Assembly: GCA_024400635.1 (NCBI GenBank)
Contig: JAKSMI010000002.1
Location: forward strand, 394,138-458,137
From: Bacteroidales bacterium
GTDB taxonomy: Bacteria > Bacteroidota > Bacteroidia > Bacteroidales > WCHB1-69
Direction: 5' to 3'
DNA length: 64,000 nucleotides
Position 1 is the first letter of the stretch. Every line of letters starts with the position of its first letter. This document shows, piece after piece, positions 57,349 to 64,000 of this stretch. The translations under genes were made by a program, and so were the position numbers. The notes under the pieces are model-generated. The model saw only the letters and a program-made list of their open reading frames with translations, made no database searches and had not been told where the DNA came from.

Positions 57349-58428
57349 ATGGCAAAAGAACTTAAATTAATGAAGGGTAACCAAGCCATTGCCGAGGCTG
57401 CCATCCGTATGGGCTGCGACGGTTATTTCGGCTATCCTATTACCCCTCAGAGCGAAGTATTGGAAACCTTGATGCAGGAACGTCCTTACCTGACCACAGG
57501 AATGGTTGTTTTGCAGGCTGAAAGTGAGTTGGCTTCCATCAATATGGTTTACGCTGGAGCATCTTGCGGCAAACGCGTTATGACTTCTTCTTCATCTCCT
57601 GGATTCTCATTGATGCAGGAAGGTCTTTCATACATTGCTGGCGCTGAACTGCCCGCATTGTGCGTCAACGTTGTTCGTGGCGGCCCAGGCCTCGGTACCA
57701 TCCAACCTTCACAGTCAGACTATTTCCAGACGACAAAGGGCGGCGGCCATGGTGACTACAGACTGATTACTTTGGCTCCAGCTTCTGTTCAGGAAATGTA
57801 TGACTTCGTGGAATTGGGTTTCGACTTGGCTTTCAAATACAGAAATCCCGCTATCATTTTGTCAGACGGCGTTATTGGCCAGGTTATGGAAAAAGTTATG
57901 ATTGACGATCCAAAACCACGCTGGACTAACGAATATATTGAAAAGAATTGTCCTTGGGCTGCAACAGGTCACCGCTCAACCGGCAAGCACAGAATCGTTA
58001 CTTCTCTCGAACTCGAAGCCCTGAAGCAAGAAGCTATCAACGATAGAATTCAAGCTAAATACAGAAAATGTGAAGAAGAAGATACCCGTTACGAAGCTAT
58101 CCAGTGCGAAGACGCTGACTATTTGTTCGTAGCCTACGGTTCAGCTGCTCGTATTTGCATGAAGGCTATGGAATTGGCTCGCGCTGAAGGTATCAAGGTT
58201 GGTTTGCTCCGTCCTATTACCTTGTGGCCATTCCCAAGCAAAGCCATCGGCGAAATCGGTGGCCGCATGAAAAAAATCCTGAGCGTGGAAATGAATGCTG
58301 GTCAGATGATTGAAGACGTGAAATTGGCTGTTGGATGCAACGTGCCAGTTGAACACTTCGGCCGTTATGGTGGTGTTATCCCCACTCCTATCGAAATCCT
58401 CGATGCTTTGAAAAAAATGGTTAAATAA
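57349..58428 (+). CDS. vorB: 2-oxoacid:ferredoxin oxidoreductase alpha subunit (VorB/KorA type)
   Basis: 359 residues of the alpha subunit, with the pyrimidine-binding domain (MGCDGYFGYPITPQSEVLETL; TSSSSPGFSLMQEGLSYIAG) and the transketolase C-terminal-like domain (DYLFVAYGSAARICMKAMELA). With the beta subunit it decarboxylates a branched-chain 2-oxoacid or 2-oxoglutarate to the acyl-CoA, reducing ferredoxin. The branched-chain annotation (VorB) is from family resemblance, so the substrate remains open. The enzyme fits an anaerobe. Confidence 0.85.
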   Translation: MAKELKLMKGNQAIAEAAIRMGCDGYFGYPITPQSEVLETLMQERPYLTTGMVVLQAESELASINMVYAGASCGKRVMTSSSSPGFSLMQEGLSYIAGAELPALCVNVVRGGPGLGTIQPSQSDYFQTTKGGGHGDYRLITLAPASVQEMYDFVELGFDLAFKYRNPAIILSDGVIGQVMEKVMIDDPKPRWTNEYIEKNCPWAATGHRSTGKHRIVTSLELEALKQEAINDRIQAKYRKCEEEDTRYEAIQCEDADYLFVAYGSAARICMKAMELARAEGIKVGLLRPITLWPFPSKAIGEIGGRMKKILSVEMNAGQMIEDVKLAVGCNVPVEHFGRYGGVIPTPIEILDALKKMVK

Positions 58429-58445
58429 TTTAATGTATTGAAATT

Positions 58446-59288
58446 ATGACAAGAGAAGATATAATTAAACCCGAAAACTTAGTGTATAAACGTACGCCGG
58501 TTTTGACCGACAACGTAATGCACTATTGCCCAGGCTGCGGACACGGTACTGTTCATAGAATCATTGCTGAAGTTATCGAGGAAATGGGCATCCAGGACAA
58601 CGTCATCGGTATTTCTCCCGTTGGCTGCTCCGTCTTGGCATACAATTATTTTGATGTAGACTTCGTAGAAGCTGCTCATGGCCGTGCACCAGCTTGTGCT
58701 GCCGCTATCAAACGTCTTCGTCCTGAAACATTCGTATTCTCTTACCAGGGTGATGGCGACTTGGCTTCTATCGGTTGCGCTGAAGTTATGCACGCCTGCA
58801 ATCGTGGCGAAAACATCACTATGATTTTTATCAACAATGGTATTTACGGTATGACGGGTGGCCAGATGGCTCCTACTACTCTTGAAGGTATGGAAACCGT
58901 GACTTGCCCCTATGGTCGTGATCCTGAAATCATGGGTCATACCATGAGATTGACAGAAATGTTGGCACAGCTTCCCGGCACATACTATGTTACCCGCCAA
59001 GCTGTTTATACTCCCGCATTGGCTCGCAAATGCAAAAAAGCTATTCGTCAGGCTTTCGAAAACCAGAAACTTAACAAGGGCGTTTCATTCGTAGAAGTTA
59101 CTTCAAACTGTAACTCAGGTTGGAAAATGACAGCTGTTCAGGCCAACAAATGGATGGAAGAAAACACACTCAGATATTTCCCATTGGGAGATATGAAAGT
59201 TGATGGCAAATTCGATCCTAAGTTCATCGAACGCGTTGCTACTTTCGACCAAGTTAACGAAGAACGTTTCTCATTGAGAAAAAAATAG
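58446..59288 (+). CDS. 2-oxoacid:ferredoxin oxidoreductase beta subunit (thiamine diphosphate-binding)
   Basis: 280 residues. The thiamine-diphosphate and Mg site is GDGDLASIGCAEVMHACNRG followed by NITMIFINNGIYGMTGGQ, i.e. the GDG...NN motif. An N-terminal CPGCGHG contributes iron-sulfur or substrate contacts, as in related enzymes. It starts 17 bp after the alpha gene and is followed by gamma after 21 bp. Forms the catalytic core with alpha. Confidence 0.9.
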   Translation: MTREDIIKPENLVYKRTPVLTDNVMHYCPGCGHGTVHRIIAEVIEEMGIQDNVIGISPVGCSVLAYNYFDVDFVEAAHGRAPACAAAIKRLRPETFVFSYQGDGDLASIGCAEVMHACNRGENITMIFINNGIYGMTGGQMAPTTLEGMETVTCPYGRDPEIMGHTMRLTEMLAQLPGTYYVTRQAVYTPALARKCKKAIRQAFENQKLNKGVSFVEVTSNCNSGWKMTAVQANKWMEENTLRYFPLGDMKVDGKFDPKFIERVATFDQVNEERFSLRKK

Positions 59289-59309
59289 TAACCTTAAAAT
59301 CACAAAGAA

Positions 59310-59861
59310 ATGACAGAAGAAATAATTATAGCAGGCTTCGGCGGTCAAGGTGTGCTCTCAATGGGTAAAATCTTGGCATACGCTGGCATTATGCAAGACA
59401 AGGAAGTCAGCTGGCTCCCTTCATATGGTCCTGAAATGCGTGGCGGTACCTCAAACGTAACCGTTATCCTTAGCGACGAACGCATTTGTTCTCCTTACCT
59501 CAATCAATTTGATACGGCTATCATTTTGAATCAGCAGTCAATGGACAAGTTCGAGAGTTCGGTAAAACCTGGCGGTCTTTTGATTTATGACCCCAACGGT
59601 ATCACTAATCACCCCACCCGTAAAGACATCAACATTTATCAGGTGGCAGCTGCCGACAAAGCCAACGAATTGGGTATCGCTAAATTGTTCAACATGATTA
59701 TCCTCGGTGGTTTCCTCGCAGTGAAACCTTTGGTAACTCCAGAAATGCTTCACAAGGGTTTGGAAAAATCTCTTCCAGAACGTCACCACCATCTCATTCC
59801 TAAGAATGAAGAGGCTGTTGAAATCGGTAAAGGTTTGCTGAAAGCATACCACAAACTGTAA
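59310..59861 (+). CDS. 2-oxoacid:ferredoxin oxidoreductase gamma subunit
   Basis: 183 residues. The N-terminal IIAGFGGQGVLSMGKILAYAG and SWLPSYGPEMRGGTSNVTVI are typical of the gamma (KorC/PorC-like) domain, thought to bind CoA or stabilise the complex. Last gene of the operon, with a strong terminator 20 bp after the stop. Confidence 0.9.
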   Translation: MTEEIIIAGFGGQGVLSMGKILAYAGIMQDKEVSWLPSYGPEMRGGTSNVTVILSDERICSPYLNQFDTAIILNQQSMDKFESSVKPGGLLIYDPNGITNHPTRKDINIYQVAAADKANELGIAKLFNMIILGGFLAVKPLVTPEMLHKGLEKSLPERHHHLIPKNEEAVEIGKGLLKAYHKL

Positions 59862-59881
59862 AATGCTTTACATTGATAGGA

Positions 59882-59911
59882 AACGGCTCGCATTTGCGAG
59901 CCGTTTTTTTT
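59882..59911. terminator. Bidirectional terminator between gamma subunit and nucleoside kinase
   Basis: AACGGCTCGC and GCGAGCCGTT form a perfect 10-bp stem with an ATTT loop, then a T-run. The kinase gene on the minus strand stops at 59910, overlapping the T-run. Confidence 0.85.
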
Positions 59912-61574
59912 AGTAGTTGAAGTTGCTCCCACCAACAAATTCACGCAAAATGGATGTGCCGGGAATATCTTTTTCGGGAATTACTTTGACATAAGATAAG
60001 AATTTCATCAGACGATAGGCCTCGGCAAATTCAGGGCAATTTTCTGGAACGGCCAATAAAATTGGAATGGCGTAGGGTTTCAATATGCCTAATTCACAGA
60101 TTAGCGAAGTGTTGAACATCACATCGGCATTTTCCTGATAGGGAAAAATGTTTTTGTTTTCACCACGGCGCACACTTGGCCAGCGGCTGATGGTCTCTTT
60201 TGCCGAATAGCCCCGGTAATTGTAATCTCGAATGATACGACGCAATAATCTATTGTCCGTGGTTGGGATTGGGTTTTGACTGTCAATGGAAATACAAGTA
60301 AGCGCCGACACGAAAATCTTATATTTGATGTTGTCGTCAATCTGACTCGTCAAGCGTGGATTCAAACAGTGAATGCCTTCAATAACCATGATTGAATTAG
60401 ACTTCAGCTTGATGGTGTTGCCTTTCCATTCCTTATGTCCTGTCGAAAAATTAAAGGTGGGTAGTGGAACTTCCTCACCATTGATAAGTTTGCTGAGCGT
60501 GCTGTTAAATAAATTCAAGTCAATGGCATCAATACATTCGAAGTCCTTTTCGCCATTCTCATCCAAGGGCGTTTCTTCACGCTCAACAAAGAAATCATCA
60601 ACTGAAATTTGTACAGGATCATAACCTAAAATGCCTAATTGTACAGACAAACGCTTGCAGGAAGTAGTTTTTCCAGAACTGGATGGACCACTGATAAGCA
60701 CCATTTTCGAATTGCGGTTGTGAATTTCATCAGCAATTTTTGCCAATAATTTTTCATGATAAGCTTCAGTAATCAAAATGGTATCCTGAATTTTACCTTC
60801 GTCAATTTTTTGATTGATATTAAAAATATAAGGTACGCCAATGGTGTTGGCCCAGTTTTTGTATTCCTTGTAAACTGAAAATAGTTTAGGCAGTTTATGT
60901 GTGCGTGTCAGGTAGGTTGGGTGCATCGTCTGCGGAACTTTCAACAGCAGTCCCGATTCGTATAATTCCAAGTCAAAAAGTGAGCAGAAACTTGTTGAAG
61001 GTGCCAGATTCCCGTAATAATAATTGACCAACCCATCAAGACGATAAACGGAGGTGTAAAGACGGGAGCGGTTTCTAAGCAATTCGTAATTATCTTCTAA
61101 TCCTTGACTTTTGAATAGCTCTACCGCTTCCTCCGTTGGCATTTCAATACGCTCGAAAGGAAAATCAGCTTTGCAAATTTCGTTCATCCGATCTTTCAGT
61201 TTTTTAACCAGGCTATTATCCAAAGGTTGATTCAGATTGTCAAGTTCGCAATATTTTCCTCCCGAGATGGAGTGCAGAAGTTTCAACTTGACCGTGTTTG
61301 GCAAGCAATCCTTAATGGCTTTATATAAAATAAAATAGATGGAACGTACAATCATTCTGTTGCCATGAAGTGATGCCGTGTCAAAAAATTGGATGACGCT
61401 CGGTTTGTGAATGGGGTAGGCGCCTTCACGGACTTTGTTGTTGACCATTGCGCCTATGACAGGATGTTCCAAAATGATGTTTTCTTGCTTTGCCAGCTCC
61501 TGAATGGTAATTCCGAACGGGACTTCTTTACTTGTATTATTATTGAGGATTTTTACAGGGATGTTCTTTGTCAT
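59910..61574 (-). CDS. TGS-domain nucleoside kinase (uridine kinase-like)
   Basis: About 554 residues. An N-terminal TGS-like domain (VPFGITIQELAKQENIILEH) and a ThrRS second-domain-like part precede a P-loop kinase of the uridine kinase/phosphoribulokinase type: Walker A GPSSSGKT at 296-303 and a later RLLRRIIRDYNYRGYSAKET. It likely phosphorylates a nucleoside; the TGS part may be regulatory. An in-frame ATG 72 bp upstream (61646) is rejected, because a TAnnTTTG box at 61644-61651 would place it before the transcription start. The ATG at 61574 gives MTKNIPVKIL. Confidence 0.85.
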   Translation of the reverse strand: MTKNIPVKILNNNTSKEVPFGITIQELAKQENIILEHPVIGAMVNNKVREGAYPIHKPSVIQFFDTASLHGNRMIVRSIYFILYKAIKDCLPNTVKLKLLHSISGGKYCELDNLNQPLDNSLVKKLKDRMNEICKADFPFERIEMPTEEAVELFKSQGLEDNYELLRNRSRLYTSVYRLDGLVNYYYGNLAPSTSFCSLFDLELYESGLLLKVPQTMHPTYLTRTHKLPKLFSVYKEYKNWANTIGVPYIFNINQKIDEGKIQDTILITEAYHEKLLAKIADEIHNRNSKMVLISGPSSSGKTTSCKRLSVQLGILGYDPVQISVDDFFVEREETPLDENGEKDFECIDAIDLNLFNSTLSKLINGEEVPLPTFNFSTGHKEWKGNTIKLKSNSIMVIEGIHCLNPRLTSQIDDNIKYKIFVSALTCISIDSQNPIPTTDNRLLRRIIRDYNYRGYSAKETISRWPSVRRGENKNIFPYQENADVMFNTSLICELGILKPYAIPILLAVPENCPEFAEAYRLMKFLSYVKVIPEKDIPGTSILREFVGGSNFNY

Positions 61575-61643
61575 TTTTTTAGTATTAAATTCTATATAGA
61601 AGAACTTCTTGTCTTTAAAAGAAGATAAAGACAAGACAAAGTG

Positions 61644-61651
61644 CAAAGATA
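61644..61651 (-). promoter_or_regulatory. Bacteroidetes -7 box for the nucleoside kinase
   Basis: Minus strand TATCTTTG followed by CAC, 70 bp upstream of the chosen ATG. It lies just after the GT90 stop, so the kinase can be transcribed on its own. Confidence 0.6.
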
Positions 61652-61664
61652 CGAAAAAACTTGC

Positions 61665-62648
61665 TTATTTGCAGAGGTCGAAGTATTTCAGCATAACGCG
61701 AAGGGCGATGTAGCGCTCGCGGCGTTCGTCCCGAAATTGATTGAAGTAGGTGTTGGCATTGCGGGAGATTTCCTCGGCGGCATCAGGATGCGAGGTATAG
61801 AAGTCGAGTTGCTGGAGCAAGTCGCTGTAGTCGTCTTTGACTTCCACGTAATGAATACCGCCTTGCAGCCGGCCTTCCATAAACCAGGTTTCACAAGTGG
61901 GTTTTGGCATCACTGCCAATGAATTACTTGACATCACCCATTTGAGATTGCTGGCGACATCGTTGCCCTCTAAAGCCATAATATATTTGTAGTCAAGATG
62001 TTCGTGTAGTGACATCCTTGGAACAATGGCTTCACCGTTAGGATTGTCGGCAATGAGACCACCGTTGGCTAAAGTGTTGGCGGCATCTATGCGCGGGTTG
62101 CCGGCAAACTGTTGGATAAAGCGGATGCGGTTTTCGCGCGTGCCGACTTGGCCACGGAAAATGGCAATGTCTTTTTTCTTGTTGAATGGAATTTTGTCGT
62201 TGACATAGACGAAGTGCCGGCATTTGTCGAGTTTCAGTAATACAGAATTGGCGTTGTCTGTGGTCAAACTGCGGCTTTTGACAATGGTAGGGTAAGGTGG
62301 AATTTCTCTGATGTCTCCGAAAAGAAAATTCCATTTCAGCTCGGGTGAAAACCAGCGGAGAATTTCTCGACTGTCGAAGAAATACGTGCTGTTGTTGCCT
62401 TTCTTATGCAAATCACCAATGGCGCTACTGTTGGAACCAAGTCTTTGTATTCCTTGTAATTTGCAATAGTAGTTGACGCGTTCGCTGATGTAGGCTTCAT
62501 CGTACAATTTCGAGCAGATTTCCAATTCGTGTTCAAGGCGTTGGCGCATACATTGGTCAGGAACCATTTCACGCAAAAAAGCCTTCAGATAATAAAGGAA
62601 TTTGGAGTTCTTGCCACTATGAAAAACGTATTGAAGCGAAGCATTCAT
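61665..62648 (-). CDS. Glycosyltransferase family 90 protein
   Basis: 327 residues of the CAP10/GT90 type, which transfer glucose or xylose to glycans such as LPS. Recognisable stretches are FRGQVGTRENRIRFIQQFAG, the nucleotide-sugar-binding YKYIMALEGNDVASNLKWVM and a WFMEGRLQGGIHYVEV segment. Acceptor is unknown. A rigid single-gene unit with its own promoter box (62668-62675). It may serve surface glycans together with rfbD (inference). Confidence 0.85.
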   Translation of the reverse strand: MNASLQYVFHSGKNSKFLYYLKAFLREMVPDQCMRQRLEHELEICSKLYDEAYISERVNYYCKLQGIQRLGSNSSAIGDLHKKGNNSTYFFDSREILRWFSPELKWNFLFGDIREIPPYPTIVKSRSLTTDNANSVLLKLDKCRHFVYVNDKIPFNKKKDIAIFRGQVGTRENRIRFIQQFAGNPRIDAANTLANGGLIADNPNGEAIVPRMSLHEHLDYKYIMALEGNDVASNLKWVMSSNSLAVMPKPTCETWFMEGRLQGGIHYVEVKDDYSDLLQQLDFYTSHPDAAEEISRNANTYFNQFRDERRERYIALRVMLKYFDLCK

Positions 62649-62667
62649 GATTTAATTTATAAGAATG

Positions 62668-62675
62668 CAAAATTA
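62668..62675 (-). promoter_or_regulatory. Bacteroidetes -7 box for the GT90 gene
   Basis: Minus strand TAATTTTG followed by CATTC, 19 bp upstream of the GT90 ATG. Confidence 0.55.
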
Positions 62676-62759
62676 GTGAAAATAATCAAGTTTTGAGAAG
62701 GTATTTATTATTTTAGAATGAAATGTTTTCCAGCAAACGAAAAATGTTGAGTTGGAAGT

Positions 62760-62801
62760 CCGTTTATATCTTTCGCCTTACAAGCGGATTGGGTGACAAA
62801 T
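62760..62801. repeat. Dispersed 42-bp repeat, copy 2
   Basis: Starts CCGTTTATATC and contains CGCCTTACAAGCG and GTGACAAAT, 36 of 42 matches to 43666-43707. It is preceded by TTGAGTTGGAAGTC, similar to the TTCAACyTGGAAGTG units at 43517 and 44094. Confidence 0.75.
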
Positions 62802-62814
62802 ATGTGGTAATTTG

Positions 62815-62822
62815 TATTTTTG
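62815..62822 (+). promoter_or_regulatory. Bacteroidetes -7 box for the lipoprotein gene
   Basis: TATTTTTG followed by CAAGG, just after the dispersed repeat and 97 bp upstream of the ATG at 62920. Confidence 0.6.
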
Positions 62823-62919
62823 CAAGGTCTAAGTTCTTAGGTTTTTGTTTTCAGGATTTCACAAAATCAAAAGAGTTGAAATAAAAAATTTAATTTGAAG
62901 TCCTCAAAATTATATTATT

Positions 62920-63786
62920 ATGAAAAGTGTAAAATTTATTATGGCAGTTGCCGTTATCGTAATGCTATGCGTATCCTGCCATAAAGAAGGTCAATTCAAT
63001 CCATCGAAAAAAGTGAAAAAAATCACCACTACCGTAAAACAAGGTGGACAAATCGTTGAAGGTGAGAGCGGATATTTTGAATTTGTCTGGGATGGCTTTC
63101 ATTTGACCTCAATAAATGTTTATAACGGAGGTTCTATAGACCGTATAGAAACCTATTCTTACGACAATAAAAATCGTGTTTCAAAAATTCAATCAACTAC
63201 GGGAAACAGCCTGGAATATGTTTATGAAGGCAATTTGCTTAAAGAAATCAAATCTTATCAAGAAGACAAACATACGTATTCCTTTGTTGTTACCCACGAT
63301 GGAAGATCCATTACCGAAATCCAAGTTCAAGTAGTTGATGATAAGGGTGTTTTTATTCCCAACGAAATCAATCCTTTTTTCTTCCTGCCTAATGAAGTCG
63401 CAACTACCATCAATAAATCCATCAAAAAATCATTTGGTCAAAAGTCGGTTCAAAAAACTTACGCTTTTTCTTGGGAAAATAAGAATTTGACTCAAATGCA
63501 GATTGTAGAAGGTAGAACAGTTACAACCACAAAATATGAATATGACAATAAAAAGAATCCTTTGTTCGGTTGGTTTTGCACTTGGGATAACAGTTTTTCA
63601 GCCATGTTCGTTAATCATAACGTGACAAGAGAATTTGGAAATACAACTGTTGATGATAAGGAAGTCGGTTCCGGCGAATTTAAATATTCCTATACTTACG
63701 ATGGTTCATATCCTGTAACTAAATCGTGGACAGAAGAAGACGGTTCTGGAAACACCTTTACCCATGACCTGAAATTCGAATACTAA
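62920..63786 (+). CDS. Lipoprotein with YD/Rhs-like repeats
   Basis: 288 residues. A lysine-containing start, hydrophobic stretch and lipobox MLCVSC (Cys ~20) indicate lipid anchoring. The body has repeated [IT]xxYSYDxxxR or YEYDNKK motifs (IETYSYDNKNRVSKIQ; TTKYEYDNKKNP; KYSYTYDGSYPVTK), each like the YD repeats of Rhs proteins and the Bacteroidales DUF4595-type lipoproteins. No toxin or protease domain is visible. It has a promoter box and a downstream terminator, so it is a single-gene unit. Function unknown. Confidence 0.75.
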   Translation: MKSVKFIMAVAVIVMLCVSCHKEGQFNPSKKVKKITTTVKQGGQIVEGESGYFEFVWDGFHLTSINVYNGGSIDRIETYSYDNKNRVSKIQSTTGNSLEYVYEGNLLKEIKSYQEDKHTYSFVVTHDGRSITEIQVQVVDDKGVFIPNEINPFFFLPNEVATTINKSIKKSFGQKSVQKTYAFSWENKNLTQMQIVEGRTVTTTKYEYDNKKNPLFGWFCTWDNSFSAMFVNHNVTREFGNTTVDDKEVGSGEFKYSYTYDGSYPVTKSWTEEDGSGNTFTHDLKFEY

Positions 63787-63824
63787 TATGTGCTGTTGAG
63801 TCATAGACTTGACAAACTGTTTTG

Positions 63825-63865
63825 AAAACTGAGAGTTGTTAGTATTATGCAGCTCTCAGTTTTTG
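63825..63865 (+). terminator. Intrinsic terminator after the lipoprotein gene
   Basis: AAAACTGAGAG and CTCTCAGTTTT pair around an 17-nt loop, followed by TTTTTG. Beyond it (63866-64000) the window ends in AT-rich sequence with nothing recognised. Confidence 0.75.
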
Positions 63866-64000
63866 TACATATTATAATATATAAATTGATGCCGAGGGGT
63901 GTCATTCAAATGTATGCTTTCGTTTTTACGAGCTTTTTTGTTTTAAAAAATGCGAAAAAAAACAAAAAGTTTCCAAAACGGGGAGATTCCCGGGGGAAAA

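Noticed and set aside
61574..61646. Upstream ATG of the nucleoside kinase
   Set aside because: A promoter box at 61644-61651 would place transcription start after that ATG, and the extra 24 residues are not part of the family.

Overview
The window looks like a chromosomal segment of an anaerobic member of the Bacteroidetes, most likely Bacteroidales. The evidence is a 287-residue primary sigma factor without the long region 1 of proteobacterial RpoD, repeated promoter boxes of the form TAnnTTTG, two giant surface proteins with type IX secretion (T9SS) C-terminal sorting domains, Bacteroidetes-specific small families (DUF3467, DUF4292), and a ferredoxin-linked 2-oxoacid oxidoreductase. Base composition is AT-rich. 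No finer taxonomic call is made.

Positions 1-4300 (minus strand) are an accessory island: the start of an EcoRI-type adenine methyltransferase, a DUF1016/YhcG protein cut off before its nuclease domain, a KilA-N protein, a RhuM-type DNA-binding protein fused to a phospholipase-D-like half-site, and a complete DUF1016/YhcG PD-(D/E)XK nuclease. Each of the five genes is preceded by a copy of the same ~55-bp intergenic repeat. Both DUF1016 genes carry in-frame palindromes at the same protein position. The gene set looks defence-related, and its repeat-punctuated layout is the strongest candidate here for something undescribed.

Positions 4300-8250 (plus): rpoD, asnS, a TrmH-family RNA methyltransferase and a DUF4292 lipoprotein. 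Positions 8633-20249: secE-nusG-rplKAJL-rpoBC-DUF3467, then rpsO and pnp. Positions 23219-33547 hold a 3442-residue T9SS surface protein with about 35 short Cys-containing repeats and a near-identical 405-bp internal duplication, followed by rfbD. Positions 34545-35985 carry tRNA-Thr, tuf and tRNA-Trp; then come ogt and, convergently, a PrsW-type membrane protease whose reading frame continues past a TGA into a zinc ribbon. Positions 37726-43392 are a 13-gene ribosomal protein operon (rplV to rpsE) that starts with its own promoter and ends at its own terminator, lacking the usual flanking genes on both sides. The classic tuf-secE-rpoBC-str-S10-spc gene string is therefore present as separated blocks.

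Positions 43470-44110 hold a noncoding, hairpin-rich repeat region with tandem heptamers. It is followed by a phosphotransferase-like gene, the minus-strand cluster xseB / O-methyltransferase / trmD, a second giant T9SS surface protein (2406 residues, 47066-54286), an ABC exporter, trmB, a four-gene 2-oxoacid:ferredoxin oxidoreductase operon (57074-59861), a TGS-domain nucleoside kinase and a GT90 glycosyltransferase on the minus strand, and a lipoprotein with YD-like repeats. Most of the window is core housekeeping; the novelty is in the first 4.3 kb, the split ribosomal blocks, the giant repeat proteins, the noncoding repeats and the prsW stop codon.
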